64,000 nt of DNA, from positions 99,325,796 to 99,389,795 of the forward strand of contig NC_081412.1 of the NCBI RefSeq assembly GCF_030272615.1, in the 5' to 3' direction. Source of the stretch: Cryptomeria japonica. Lineage: Eukaryota > Streptophyta > Pinopsida > Cupressales > Cupressaceae. Under the pieces are notes generated by a model. It was not told the DNA's origin and made no database searches. It saw only the letters and a program-made list of their open reading frames with translations. A program made the position numbers and the translations under genes. Positions 43,718-56,651 of the stretch are shown in pieces (within the stretch, counting starts at the first letter, position 1; each line of letters opens with the position of its first letter).

Positions 43718-45343
43718 TGGTGCAAGAGCACCTAGGTCCTAGTTTTCTTGTTTTTACAAATTTTGGCTTCTACTGACCCTAGCCAAGTCAGTAGTGAATA
43801 AGGAATCTAGGAGGGTCCAAGAGTGTGTAATTTTTCAATGTAGGCCTAGGTGGAGTTCATTTTACCTAGGTTTGCATTTTTGTGTAAATAGTGTGTTTGA
43901 GTAGATTTTTTTGGCCTTTTTGTTGGTCAAAAGTGTCAAATGTTGGAAAAAGCCTTAGAGAGGGTCAAATAGGTCTTAGGAATGTTTGAAATTTCAAATT
44001 TGATGACTGGGAATAGGTTTCTTAGGTTGGAGAGATCAAAAATGTAAAAAACACAAAGTTGCAAAAAGTTGTCGTGACAACTTTTATTGTCATGACAATT
44101 TTTGTCCTGAAATTGGTTCGACGTTGAAGCTAGGGATTTATCAATTCCATGGAAGGAATCCACAGATGGGAAGGATATATAAACCCTCTCTTTCATGTTT
44201 ACCAAGGTTTGTGTACTTGGATTTTGGAAGCAATAATCAAAATACAAGATTTTGGACTGCACTTCTCATTGTTTTTGTCAATTTTTGCATTCTTTGAAGG
44301 TTTAATGGATTGAATCCATGAATCCAATGATGGATTGAGGTTTAGTAATTTTTTTCAGGGTAGGATTTTCATTTTCAAGATTTTATTTTAGCATTTACTA
44401 CTGTTTAGGTGATTTGATTCACAAGTAGCCAGTTTTGGCTTGTAATTAGCAGTTTTTGCTAAAATGGGTGCCCCATAAAATCCCACCGTGTGTTCATCAT
44501 GGGCTTTTGGTAAATGGTAGGAAACCCATTTTAAAATATACATATGAAAGGAAAAGGTTTGAAAGTGTCATTTGATATTTTTAGCATCTTTCCCTAGGCG
44601 AGCCTAGGAGCAACTCGACTAGAGTTGGCAAGATGAAAAGTTGGCACAAATTACAAAGGTGAATGTAAATGAAAGTACCAAGCTTTTGGGAAGTTGTAAT
44701 AAGATAGTATAGGTTTTCTTGTGCAGGAGGAATCCTCAAGAGTTCCATTTGAAGTTCCAAAGATGATTTACTTGTTGCTGCCTGGAAGCCCTTAAAATTC
44801 TCATTTTGGGGTTTGTGTATGCAAAGAAGGGTTGGAAGCTTAAAACCACTGAAATACTTTGGGTTTGAGTGAATATTTGAAGAAAATCAATTTTATTTTG
44901 GGGGTCCTTTGGATCGTTTTAGCCCAAGACCTCAAAAACCGGTTCTAGGAGGCCTAATTGAGGCTCTTTCCCTTGTAGCCTTTTCTAGACCAATTTTTGA
45001 AATCTTTAAGAAACCTTTGGATTGAAAACCACAAATGGACCTTGAAACCATCTAAAAACATGAGAGAAGAACCCTCTACACCTTTGCAACATCTCAAGAC
45101 CATTGGAGGGCAGTTTGATGAATTTAAGCCAAGAATCCATCATTGAGCATATGGGAAACATAGCAAATTGGTAGGGTTCCTAGAAAGGACACTTGAAGCA
45201 AACACCTTGGAGTGAGTAATATAAATCCCTAGAAGATATTGAGAAGGACTTGTAGGTCTAGAAAGCAACTAGGCCTGGTGAGTTGGTGAAATTGAGCAAC
45301 ATCAACTTAGTGAAGTGTTGAGCAGGCTAGGTGAACTCTATCA
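43718..45343 (+). repeat. Element C 3' LTR
   Basis: Partner of 37416-39056, same ends (TGGTGCA ... CTCTATCA), with several small indels. Confidence 0.93.
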
Positions 45344-47880
45344 ACTGTCAAGAAGATTTTGGATATGTTGAGTGTTGAATTGCCAAGTTTTCTCAAGCAT
45401 TTAGTTAAAGTGTTAAGAATTAAGGCATGTAAAGCTCCAAATGTACAATATGCAGAGGGGGCTTTTAGCCACAATTTTGGAGACTTCTTTTTCTATCAGG
45501 ACTGCACCATCATTAGGTGTTATGGCTTTGAAAAGGCTCCCCATAGGTTGCCCATTTTTGTTTCTCCTAGGGTTTCATTCTTAGAATTCATGTGACAAAT
45601 GATGTGGGTTGACAATGATCAAATCCCATAGAGGAAGGGGAGGCATCTCCCTAAAGCCACTGTATTCGAAGATTTTGAAATTGGTTGTGATAAATTGGAA
45701 AAGATCCAAGATTTTTTGGTTAGAAACTACATATTCAAGGTGGGAATTGCCAGGAATTATGACCCTAAGGGGTATATATGGGACTTAAGGATAAATAAGT
45801 TCAAGGATAGGAACTATCATCATCAATTCTATAAAATTGAAGATTTGTTGAGGAATGCTCTACCTAGAGAAGTCGTCCAAAGAAAGAAAAAATGGGACAC
45901 GTTGAAGAAAATTGAAAGGGAGAGGATGGAAGAAGATAAGAACTACATAGGGATACTTAGAACAGAGTTCCAATTTGATATTTCAAGGATGATTATCCTT
46001 CTTCGATCTACAGATAAGATCATCGAAGATGAAATTGAAAGGAGAGAGACAAAAGCAAAAGGGCATAAATTTGAAGAGTGTCCTATTGCAGACATCCCCA
46101 TATTTTCCAAGAAGGGGGTGGTCATCAAGGAAGAGGTACATCTAGAGTCTTCAAAGACAATAGCTAAGGGTAAACGGTCGGTGGTGGCAGAACAGGGACA
46201 TAAGCTAGAGGAACTACCTGTCATCGACATCCCTACATTTTACAAGGAGGGAGTTGTCATCAAAGGAGAGGGGTATCTAGAGGATTCAAGGTCAAGTTCC
46301 AAGGGTAAGGGACTGGTGGTGGGAGAGATTGGAAGGGTGGAGAAAGGTAAAACTAGGATCTTAGGTTTTGTTGATATCCTTGAGACCGATGATCCAAATG
46401 TGCCCCCTCCTTCCCCTCCAAATATTTTTTTCATGAAGAGGCACCTGCCGAGCAATTGGATAAAAATGACAGAGCTCTAGTCCCACGTGTTATTCTAGCT
46501 GAGGAAGTGGATGATGAAAGGGCGGCTGTTGCAAGGGAATTCATGTCAGATGACAATTTTGTGAATTCCTTAGAGTTTTAAGTCTTTTTGGCTTAAAGAA
46601 AAACTAAGAAATGTAGATCTGGGGGAAGAAGTAAATATTAACCCCAATAACATTCAATGCACCCTAGAGGAAGCCAGAGAAATGGTGGCCAATAATGGCA
46701 TGATTCTAGTTCATGGATGGGATCACGTGAAACTATTTTTGTTAGACCAAGTTGTTAGGTAGGATGACCCAAGCTATGTGAAAGAATATGAAAACTATGG
46801 GTCCAAAGTTAATGTAAATATCAAAGCCTTTATAGTTTGGGCTAGGGGATCAAATGTAAATAGGCCAATTGTTCATTTTGGGATAGAGTAGCAATGGGGA
46901 GAAGCAATCCTAATGACAACCAGTGACAACAACAGGAGAGGCTATTTCTCTGACTTCCCATGCAACACAATTTGCTTAGTTGGTAGTCTGAGACTTAGAA
47001 GCAAAACATATTGCTTTGAGGGATACTTTGGCCAAGCAGTGTCATGATTATAATTTGTTATTCATTGAGAATTGTAAACTAAAGGAGAAATTGAATAAAG
47101 CAGAGGCAGGGATAGGGGGAATAAGGCCTGAGGAATTGGAAAGGGCTACTAGAGAGCTTCAGGTGGCTAAGGAAAAAGCCTCCAGGACATATTTTTAAAT
47201 CAAGAGAGATACAATTTTGAAGGTATCTAGCAGATTCATGGATAGATTAGAGGAGGACCATACCAGTTATTCCTCCCTAGCAAAAATTGGCATTGATTTA
47301 GATTCCATTCTTTCACTTTTTTCCCATTAAAGCTACTTAGATTCTTAAAGGGCAGCAGCTAAAGGAGGTTCTCCTAGCTGCTTCAGAAAGGAAAGGGAGT
47401 GAAGCTAAAGAGATAGAAGTCACATGGAATAATTATAATACATTAATCAAAGACATCCCTATCATTGAGAAAGAGAAGCAAGCAATAAATGATAGATTTG
47501 AATCATTCAAAGGATTGCAGCGATGGGATATCCCTTCAATTTTGACACCCATGCAAAACATTAAAGACTTGGTCTCCTAGTGTGCAAAATTTGAAAAGGC
47601 TATTTCAGTGGTTCTAAAAGCCTTGGAATCAAACCCAAACTAGGAGGCCTCATACAGTACAATTTTGGATAGAATCATGGATGTTGAGGGGTTGTACCAC
47701 AAGTCTGTTGTGGAAGAAGCAGGGGTACGAGCATAGGCGACTAGGATGGGCTATGAATAGGTTGGAAGGCCTAAACTTTTGAATGGCCAATTGACAAGAT
47801 GGAGGGGTGGTACAACAAGTATTGTGTTGTCCTCCAAGAATTCTTAGAAGAAGAAGAGGACTAGTCTCTATTTTTGCCAT
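45344..47880 (+). pseudogene. Gene X, 3' part after element C
   Basis: Continues the gene interrupted at 37415. It opens KKILDMLSVELPSFLKHLVKV (frame 45359-45595, stop, then 45695-46480 in the same frame), then the readable but stop-riddled EEAREMVANNGMILVHGWDH near 46670. A coiled coil follows (ENCKLKEKLNKAEAG ... RATRELQVAKEKAS, 47016-47198), then a helical tail (LKEVLLAASERKGSEAKEIE, 47355-47720). With the 5' part it implies a protein of well over 1000 residues with no recognised catalytic motif. Stops are mainly TAG/TAA/TGA by single changes. The family is unknown to me. Confidence 0.55.
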
Positions 47881-49300
47881 CTTGTCTCCCTTCCTTGCAA
47901 TTTTTCTACACCAAACAATGACTTCTCAAGAAGCAAGGAATAAATGACTAACAAGGAGGGTACCATGCTATCAGCAAGGACAACTTTTGATGTACTTCTT
48001 CTTAGTTAGGGTCTTTTGACATCTATTCTCATTGGCCTTAAGCTTGTTTCACTCCCTTGTGTCATCAAAGGGAATTCAGGGCCTTGAGTACTATTCCAAA
48101 AAATTTGTGATCATATGTACTAAAGAAAGGCTTACAAGTAATAGAAGGACATAGTCTCGCAAGAGTATTGCACTGCAATTTTGTGAATGTACTTGTTTCG
48201 ACTTGAAGATCAATAAAGAATACATTCTCTTTTCTAGTTTCATATTGTGTTCATGAGTTGTATGAGTTTCAAATGATTAGAGTGTTGTAAGATTATCTAT
48301 TCTAAATGATTATGTGTATGATTTGATGGGTTGCATTTGAAACAAATTAATTATATTCTATCAAAAAATATTGCAACATAAGATGAACTAGTGTGAGATC
48401 GAGTTAAGGTTTTGTTTCTTGAGTTGAATGTTTATGCAAGGCATTTATGTTCAAAGATTTCCACGGGATTAAAACCTAAATCCAAATTGTTGTAAGTGTC
48501 ATGCTCTTGTTTTGACTATGTATTCCCTAGAAAGTAAGCACTGGTCATGTTTTCCAAATTTTAGAATCAATCAATCATTAAAATTTATTTGTTTTCAGCA
48601 CTAGAATTAAGTTTAGGAATAGCATAGATTAGAATAAGTTTCAATGTACCAAAAGGTGACATAAAATAAGGTCTGAGCCAAAGAGTACGAAGTTTTTCAG
48701 TCTTTCTGTGGTATATTTTCATTGAAACATTCGTTAAAGTATAGTGTCTTGTCAAGCAAGTAAGAATATCAAAGTGATGATGTTATAGGGATACCCACCT
48801 AGGTTTTGAAGAGTCTAAAGAGTACAAAGTTGTAGTCAAGGTGCTACACTTTGTTCATTGGCCAAATCCAGTCTTACCACTTAACCATGAGTCAGTGGCT
48901 ATTTCTCTAGAGTGTGAGAACTTGTAGATTTGAGTACCAACACTCAGTTTATTGAAGATCAATAAAATATATAATTTTATGTTCTGATCTCATTTTGTTG
49001 TCCATCTGTTATATGAGTTTCATATGCTTACAACATTTTCAACTTGTCTTTTCAAATTAAAATGTATGTGTGTTGATGGGTTTCATTTGCAGCAAATGAA
49101 CTAAATTCTATCAATAACATAGTAACATAATGTGTATGAATAAATGTAACATAATGTGTATGAGTTAATTGATCATTCTATTGATAACTTGAATTGTTTT
49201 AACACTTAATTATTGTTGCAATATCAATTGTATAAGAAAATGATTATTACTTCTATATTTAATTAACTTTTCCTTCTTTTTGTATGAGTTTAATGTTCCT
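47881..49300. other. Non-coding, possible 3' region of gene X
   Basis: No gene. AATAAAGA near 48210 could be a polyadenylation signal. Two partly similar blocks near 48210-48350 and 48955-49110 share ATCAATAAA and a later GATGGGTT-CATTTG word, suggesting an old duplication. Confidence 0.35.
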
Positions 49301-51398
49301 TTGTCTGAGACCCAATATCCTCCCGAGAAGAAGTCATGGTCTTATGGATTCATACATGTAACATCTGCCCTTTTCAATGAATTTTTTTATGGTTACAATG
49401 AATGTACTTTGCAAGTCAGTTGGCATTCAAATTTTTAAGAACATGACATCCTCATTTTTATCAATTAATATGCATTAGTAATGGCATTGCATCACATACA
49501 TAAAATATATTTTCAAGGATATCAATGCCACATCGAGTTTGTTAAAGACACCACACCTCATCAAAATTTTCATTATAACATGTTGTTGCAAAGGAAAGAT
49601 ATAAAGAAATAATATAACATATCTCGTTATTGTGATTTATGTAATTTAACGTATCATGTTAGTGTAATGTATGTAATATAGTGTATCATGTTACTCTGAT
49701 GTATGCAATATAGGGACTAGTGGTGTGGTCACTCTATTGATATTATTTTTTATATACATGGAGTGATTTTTAAATTTATATTAATAATATAGGATACATT
49801 GAAGTTTGACATGTAGATTGCACATACAAGAAAACAAAATAAAAATGGACCAATCTCACTATAAATAAATAGTCATTCATAAAAACTGTAGGAAAATACT
49901 AAAAAATATAAATTTTGTCCATGAAAATATACCATCATGTCCCTCTGTAAACAAAAAATTCAATGGTTATATTAAAAACCATAGTCATACAACCAAGAAA
50001 GATAATACAATTTTATGGGAGAGACCTCCTCCATTATGATAATCTTCTTTCAATTCTTGCAAACCTCATCGGTGGATGGGGACTATTCTATCCTGTGAAG
50101 AGGTGCGTATAATCCTGAACCACCATATTGGTGGGAAAAAGGGCACTGGCAGCAACAACGTCATCATCTGGGTGTGGCAATTGGACCCGCCCCCTTTGTG
50201 GATCTGAATCTCAATTGATGGTGCACATTATGTGCACCCTTGGGAGAGCCATGGGCCGGTTGACAAAGGGTCTGAAAATGGGCCATAACACCCTATATAT
50301 TTTACTCCATCTCCAAACACAAAATGAAAAGAAGAGGTTTGTTATGTGGACAATATAGTATGTCTCGCCATTGTCATGTCCATGTACATCAACCCACCAT
50401 CCGACGCTAAGGCGAGGACGCATCCTCGACCATGCAACCTCTTGGCTATGCTCTTTCATATGTCAGCATAACCTGCACATTCATCCAACAAGAGTGCTTG
50501 TAATTTAACAATGGCATTCAATAAATGCAACAAATATTCCTACAATAAGTGTGTCAATTATTTAACTAAACTATTCAATAATTGTAAGACATATTCATAC
50601 AATAAGAATCGTACTTATTTAACCATAGCATTCAATAAATGTGATACATAAAGGCACAATACTGAAAAATAAAGTGGCAGAACTAAAATTACAACCTCCT
50701 CTTGTCGTCGCTGGTGTACGTGGTTGTCATTGCTTTGTAGAAGGTGAACAAATATCTAAAATGGAACCTGTTGAGAAAGATACATTGTGTAAAAACATTG
50801 GGGACAATAATACAAAGCATTACAACAATATTACAACAAACAAATCTAGTCCATATTGCTAAACACGTTGAAAGATAAAAAGCTAAACACGGAGCTAAGA
50901 AAAATGTAGTTCGAAGGTAATGATTGACACATGGTTTAAAATAAGATACTAAATAAAATAGCAATCACCACCTCCCACGTAAAACAAAACAAAAAAGTTT
51001 CACGGCCAAAGCAACATAATGCGACGTGTTATTCGTTGCAAAAAAATGTACTGAGTGACCTATGTAGCACATCTTAGTTGTTGACATGAATATGAAAATG
51101 TCATGTAGTTGTCTGCAAATATGGAATGTATACAAATAACGCATATCCAAATCTGAACCAATAATATCAATGCTATGTTAGTGAGGGACATTATGTGATC
51201 ATTTTCCGGATTGAGCAAAGTCAAAAGCCAATCATCGGCAAGGACTCCTCTACCTAGATGTTGAGGGTGTAGTGAACATTGTCATGCCTGTCTGTGGTCC
51301 TCTTTCACCAACTACAAAATAGAACTACTAAGTAAGCACGTGCACCATTGACATGTTTGGAAATCACTTAAACGTGACACACTTGTGTACCAACTTGT
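49301..51398. other. Non-coding, unassigned
   Basis: AT-rich. A GC-richer patch at 50040-50470 contains the palindrome GTGCACATTATGTGCAC (about 50221-50237) and short open frames on both strands that do not resemble any family I know. 50640-50860 has exon-like word use but is too short to support a gene. Confidence 0.35.
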
Positions 51399-51610
51399 AT
51401 TGACCATTTTGTCTTTAACATAGCAAATTATTGACCTTTTTCATCTTAAACAAGGCAGATTATTGACCATTTTGTGTTTAACATAGCAGATTATTGACCA
51501 TTTTTGTATTAAACATGGTAGATTATTGACCTTTTTTGTCTTCAACAAGGCAAATTATTAACCATCTTGTCTTACACATGGAAGATTATTGACATGTTTG
51601 GAAACCACTT
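51399..51610. repeat. 31-bp minisatellite
   Basis: Seven units beginning ATTGACC at 51399, 51430, 51462, 51493, 51524, 51557 (ATTAACC) and 51588, typical unit ATTGACCATTTTGTNTTTAA plus CATAGCAGATT. Flanked on both sides by GGAAA(T/C)CACTTAAACRTGRCAC (51359 and 51600), so the array sits within a larger duplication. Confidence 0.82.
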
Positions 51611-51900
51611 AAACATGGCACAGTTGTGTGCCAACCTATATTTGATACTACAGATTCTGTGGCAAGGACCTGCGGTTTCGGTGCTTCGTCGAATAGCCTC
51701 TTGCCCTTCTGCCTCCTAGTAGTCTCTGAGGGGAACTTAAAGGCCTCGGGGTGCATAACATCATCAAAGATCTCAATGCTTCTAGTCTTCCTAGGTTGCC
51801 TCTGACTCTGACCACGGTCCCTACTTGCATTGAACCAAGGCTGCATTTTAATTGTGCTTATAGCGGCTGGATCGATATGGGGACTGAAATCAAATGCCAT
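51586..51900 (-). CDS. Small ORF of unknown function
   Basis: 104 codons from the ATG at 51900 (MAFDFSPHIDPAAIST), basic in the middle (RDRGQSQRQPRKTRSIEIFD), ending in the minisatellite flank. The last ~25 residues come from repeat sequence, so the true end may be a splice site near 51650. The element D LTR starts 26 bp upstream of the ATG and would have separated it from its promoter. Not recognised. Confidence 0.35.
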   Translation of the reverse strand: MAFDFSPHIDPAAISTIKMQPWFNASRDRGQSQRQPRKTRSIEIFDDVMHPEAFKFPSETTRRQKGKRLFDEAPKPQVLATESVVSNIGWHTTVPCLSGFQTCQ

Positions 51901-51925
51901 GGCACCGAAATTGTCAAGATCAACC

Positions 51926-53199
51926 CGTAGACACTTAAATTAATTATTTTAATTAATTTAACTCTCCCACATAGTTAATTTATTTAATTATGTCAATCTT
52001 TATCCTTCTCAATATTAATTGAATTTAATTTAATTAATATTGTCGTTATAGTCCAATAATTGATTTATTTAATAAATAAAATTTCCTTTGCTCTCCTAAG
52101 GTATCCAAAATTAATTCTTCCTAAATCTCCCATTTAATTAATTAATCTCAATTAATTAATTAACCCTTGTGATTCATACAAATCGCCTTTTCCTAATCCA
52201 TCATCAACCTAATTAATTCTTCTAGAAACCCTCTTAATCCCACTTACCATTATTTCCTAATTTTTAATTGCCTCCACTCATTCTCTCCTAGTCAAATCCC
52301 ACTTGCCCTAATCCCACCTAATCATTTTTCTAATCTCTTTTCTAATGGGTTGTTAGTGGCTAATCCTCATGATTAACCACAAATTCAACTCCTTGTGCCC
52401 TCACTCGACCACTTTCCTTGAATGATCTCCTTACATCTCTCTATGCATCCCCTCATCCAACTACCTTCCTTAAATGCTCTTTTCCTAGGTGAATGTGAGA
52501 TTTACTTTCCTATAGGTATCCCTTCACCCAAGGAATTTTTAATTCCTTTTTATTCCTCCAATCTCCATGCTCCCTTTTTGGATAATTTTTAATTCCTCCT
52601 CATCATCCAAGGAATAGTTTTATTCCTTTTGTCTTCCCTAGGTGCATTGGGAAGCCTTCCCAATGAACCTTGAGGAGTGTGGAGATAAGAAATGCCTTTA
52701 TGGCATATCTCTTGGACTCCACACTTGTCTTGTCAACTCCTCTTGATCCATGTGTGGGCTCACATGCAATATTGACCCTTCATCTTCAATCAATCCTAGC
52801 CCTCCATTTCCTCTCTCCTTGTATATATTGGAGACTCCACTCCTTCATTTTCCATCTCCAAATCAAGTAAGTTCATGCTGCCCATTTGAGTTTAGGCAAT
52901 CATCCAAAGCACCCAAACTATAGCCTAATCCATACTCATCTATCACTTAGCCATTTATCCATCCATTTTATCATCCCATCAATCATCTTGTGCACATTTG
53001 GAGAGCCAATCACATCTAACCATAGAAAAAATCCAATCAGGTTGGAGAAGGGCGCTATTCCGACCTCATCATGCTCAATTCGAGGAACAATTGATGACTA
53101 TGAAATTATAATGGTGTTTTATTAAGTTTGTTTGAGTGTTTTGTGTTTATTTATGCTTAAACTAACCATTTATCTTCACCCTAGTTTTCCCTTGGTTCA
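51926..53199 (+). repeat. Element D 5' LTR
   Basis: Starts CGTAGACACTTAAATTAATT (TG mutated to CG) and ends CTTGGTTCA. Its first 230 bp hold AT-rich hairpins, for example TTAATTAATTAAT-CTCA-ATTAATTAATTAA near 52135-52165. TATATAT at ~52822 is a likely TATA box. Many short open frames in the LTR are not credible genes. Confidence 0.72.
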
Positions 53200-53202
53200 T
53201 TT

Positions 53203-53220
53203 TGGCTCACTCGGCGGGAT
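53203..53220 (+). promoter_or_regulatory. Element D primer-binding site
   Basis: TGGCTCACTCGGCGGGAT, five differences from element A's TGGCACGCTCGGTGGGAC. Confidence 0.68.
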
Positions 53221-53498
53221 GCACGTCCCTAATTTAATGTTTTGTAAAGTTTTTTGCAATTTTTTAGTCGCAAGTGTCGGAATAGCGCGAGCGATTACAA
53301 TTTGGCGTGAATGCTTCGGGTTCAATGATTGATAGGAGCTTCAGCGCATGCGCATGCACTTCAATGCACATTATTCAAATTTGAATTTCCCTAACCACCT
53401 TTTTGCAAGTCAGCCAATCAGTATTGCGGGAATAGTGTGTCTAATTCCAATATCTTTCCATTCATTTCTTCATTTTACTCTTATTCATTCGGCTTTCT
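53221..53498 (+). other. Element D leader, part before the LINE
   Basis: Non-coding. GC-rich words recur 20 bp apart: GCGCGA at 53285 and GCGTGA at 53305; TTCAGCGCAT at 53340 and TTCAATGCAC at 53360. Ends with the LINE target duplication TTCGGCTTTCT (53488-53498). Confidence 0.6.
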
Positions 53499-53511
53499 TT
53501 TTTTTTTTTTT

Positions 53512-54939
53512 GATCGATAAGAGGCCGAAGCCAAGAATTTTATTAATCATTTTTGAAATTTTACATTACTCCACTCGTGCGGGCGCCGGTAGGAAAGAGT
53601 GGAGGCGAGAAAACCTCCGGCCTTTCCTGGGACCATAGTCTAGATAATCTTACATCAATATACAATAGTTTCAAATCTTAATAACACATCATCACCCAGG
53701 GCTAGGGTGAGCAATGGGAGGGTGTTTCTATTTTTTTATATTTTTTTTTCCCCTCCCTTACAAGCCCTTGTTTACATATTTCAGTTATCATTTATCCCCT
53801 AACTTCTTGAGGCATGGCTTTGATGTTGAACTCTGATTGCATATAGTTTCTGTTAAATGCCAAGAGATATCCCTATTTGTCCTGCATGGTTAGTTTCTCA
53901 AAAACTTTGACAAAATTGTTAGTGCCATTTAGTATATTTTTGCAAATTAAATTTTATCTATCAAGCTAGAAAATTTCCACATCCAAATATCCTATAAGGC
54001 CTATCCCCTCAGATCTTTATATAGAGAAATATAAACAAAACCTTAAATGTAGTTGGATATTCCTCATTATCCCAATTTGTGGATGGTGTATCAAACATAA
54101 GCCGAGTTTGAAGAAAATGTTCCTCTCTTAATCAGATTTTGACCCTTCCTTATAATAAATCTCTAGTTTACCATCTCTTGTTTGTGCTCTTGGATGCTAT
54201 CCCTAGTAATGGGTAAAATCCAGGCTACAAAAACAAGAGTAGGTAAATGAGATTTTGTCATGCCAGGAATCGGCATACCCTCCCTTCCCTGTAGATTAAT
54301 AATAGAGAGGGTAATGGGGTATATGATTATTCAGGGCTAGATATAACCTCTATCCTTACCCTGAATATTTGCATGTATGCCACATATAAGCCACAATCTA
54401 AGATTTGTCAGATGGTCACCCCATAATAGAGAATTCTTCAACAGATGGCACTTGAGCGTTACAGCAAGTGTTCATTGTTCAAAATAGGCCAAATACATGA
54501 AAAAATTTAAACCATTATTTCCCATCCTGATAGGATATCCACCAATGTGATTAAATACCATTAAATGAATGCATCCAGATGCTTATAAAATATCTAGAGT
54601 ATATATTCATATTACTGAGTGTCCAAAACATAATGCAAATATAATGGTCCTATTTTCCCATCTGCATGTCTATATAAACAAACATTCCATCATACCTATT
54701 TTATCTTAGTACCCTTAAAATTTACAATTAAAGAAAACTATTTTAATGTCCTATAGTTCGCTTAAGTTTGTTTTTGGGATTCGACAAGATTAATATCTCC
54801 TCCGAGGTCCCAGTTAGCTACCAAATTAATATTGTTTTACTGGAAATAGTAATATGCTAAATCGCCAGTATAGGCCAAATGATTAGTGATAAGGAACTAT
54901 CAAAATTGTCCCATTCACTCACCCAAAGCCAGGGTCTGT
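53512..54939 (-). other. LINE 3' region, distal part
   Basis: No coding frame seen. Directly next to the tail, 53512-53640 is GC-richer (GCGGGCGCCGGTAGG near 53580), the rest AT-rich. It may be LINE 3' UTR or an additional old insertion carried along; the target duplication brackets all of it. Confidence 0.45.
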
Positions 54940-55595
54940 TCACTCTGAACCAGAAGACGTGGCCGCAACTTCCTCATTGTCTAGGATCAGGCCCTCTGCC
55001 TTGAGGAAGTCCTCATACCAAGTAGGTTTTGGAGGGTGTTTCACATGAAATAAATACAACAAAAAGTTGACATTCCTGTTAATTGCATCACTCCTCTCCC
55101 TAGTGAAGGCTGCACCATCCATAGAGATAATAGGGAGTCTAGGAATTGGCCTATTGTTCCGAATGAGGATGTCATAGTCTATCAGCCTTGGGATTGTCCA
55201 TTCATTGTCAATGGTGACTAAAACCCGCTCCAGATCACCTAAGATTGAGGCAATGAAGACCTCCTTACATAGAGCACCTATGTCCTCTCAATTCTTGGTG
55301 GAGGTAACCGTCACAGCGAGAAACATGGCAGCCACATCCAAGTTAGCTCTGGTACGGTCTGAATTTGTGAGAAAGTCCGAACCAAGGATAGTCTCAACCG
55401 CATCAATAACTAAGGTATGGGGAAGGCGTATGATGCGCTTGAGGCGGTCCCTGGTAATAGCACCCTCGAATGCCATTTGCCTCTTAGAACTGCTTAATTT
55501 GATCGGGGTATCCATCACCAGCTCTTCTTCAGTAGAGGGTCATGTTGGATTAAAGAGCTTCTGAAATTTAACCTGCAGGCTTGGTTTAATAGCCA
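54940..55595 (-). pseudogene. Unrecognised ORF remnant in the LINE 3' region
   Basis: On the minus strand, from MAIKPSLQVKFQKLFN (about 55595) to ILDNEEVAATSSGSE (stop at 54940) about 218 codons are readable in register, with a stop near 55543 and one near 55288. It is rich in helix-forming residues (RDRLKRIIRLPHTLVIDAVE, LDVAAMFLAVTVTST, NRNVNFLLYLFHVKH). No LINE domain is known at this place. It could be a captured cellular or viral gene or a separate insertion; I cannot name the family. Confidence 0.45.
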
Positions 55596-55841
55596 TGTAG
55601 GGTAATTATGAGAGAGTCTGAGATTTCACATCCATACTAAATTCATGCGAGCCATAAGCCCACTTTGGATGTTTCTTATTGGTTTAGTGATAATGTCATA
55701 TCCTTAAATGATGAGCCGCTTGTGGGAAAATTGTTTTGAGAAGCCAAATTTAATTTTGGCGGATGATCAAATGAGTTGCTGATACAGAAAGCCAACAAGT
55801 ACACCTTACACCACAACCCTGACCTGTCATAATGGCCAAGA

Positions 55842-55977
55842 TTTCTTGGGGATCATACTTGCTATGATGATCCGGCACTCTTAATTGGGGGTTTATTATT
55901 ATATAATTGTTTCTTGGGGATCATACTTGCTATGATGATTAGGCACTCTTAATTGAGGGTTTATTATTATATAATTG
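55842..55977. repeat. 68-bp tandem duplication
   Basis: Two adjacent copies, each starting TTTCTTGGGGATCATACTTG (55842 and 55910) and ending in TTATTATTATATAATTG, with about three substitutions. Confidence 0.88.
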
Positions 55978-56214
55978 TTATATTTAGATATGACATGTCC
56001 CTGCCTATTGAGCTAATAATTGACCTCTGCTCCGTAAGATGAAATGTTTAAACGTTTGGGCAAAGTGTTTATGAATGATAACTAATATATAATCATAAAA
56101 TTCTTGATAAATTTGTGTATTAATAAATCTAAGTTGAAGATTTATCTATATGAAATGTTTTGTAGGTATTTTTCAGTTTGCATGTGTAGATATAAATATG
56201 GTAATATATATTAA

Positions 56215-56351
56215 TTGTTATGTTCGTTATATAAATATATAATTATTGGTTTCGGATTATAAATATACATAAATTTATATATGTATGAATATATATATAA
56301 GTGTATATATATTTATATATATAAGTGTATATATATTTATATATAAATATT

Positions 56352-56416
<65 letters not shown>

Positions 56417-56555
56417 TTACATGTGTGTATATTTATCTGATTATGATATCTATATATTAATTCTGATAAGTTCATTATATAAATATTTTAATTATTTAGT
56501 TTCGGATTATAAATATAAATAAATTTCTATATGTGTGAATATATATATATATATA

Positions 56556-56651
<96 letters not shown>

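Larger units (their letters stand above)
37416..45343 (+). mobile_element. Element C: degenerate chromovirus-like Ty3/gypsy element inside gene X
   Basis: LTR 37416-39056, tRNA-Met-type primer-binding site, gag, protease, RT, RNase H, integrase, chromodomain-like end, purine tract, LTR 43718-45343. The flanks ATTGT (37411-37415) and ACTGT (45344-45348) are a probable 5-bp target duplication with one change. LTRs differ in length (1641 and 1626) and by many substitutions, so it is older than element B. Confidence 0.92.

Noticed and set aside
50128-50459. Short ORFs on both strands around the GTGCAC palindrome
   Set aside because: Too short, overlapping on both strands, no recognisable motif or supporting splice signals.
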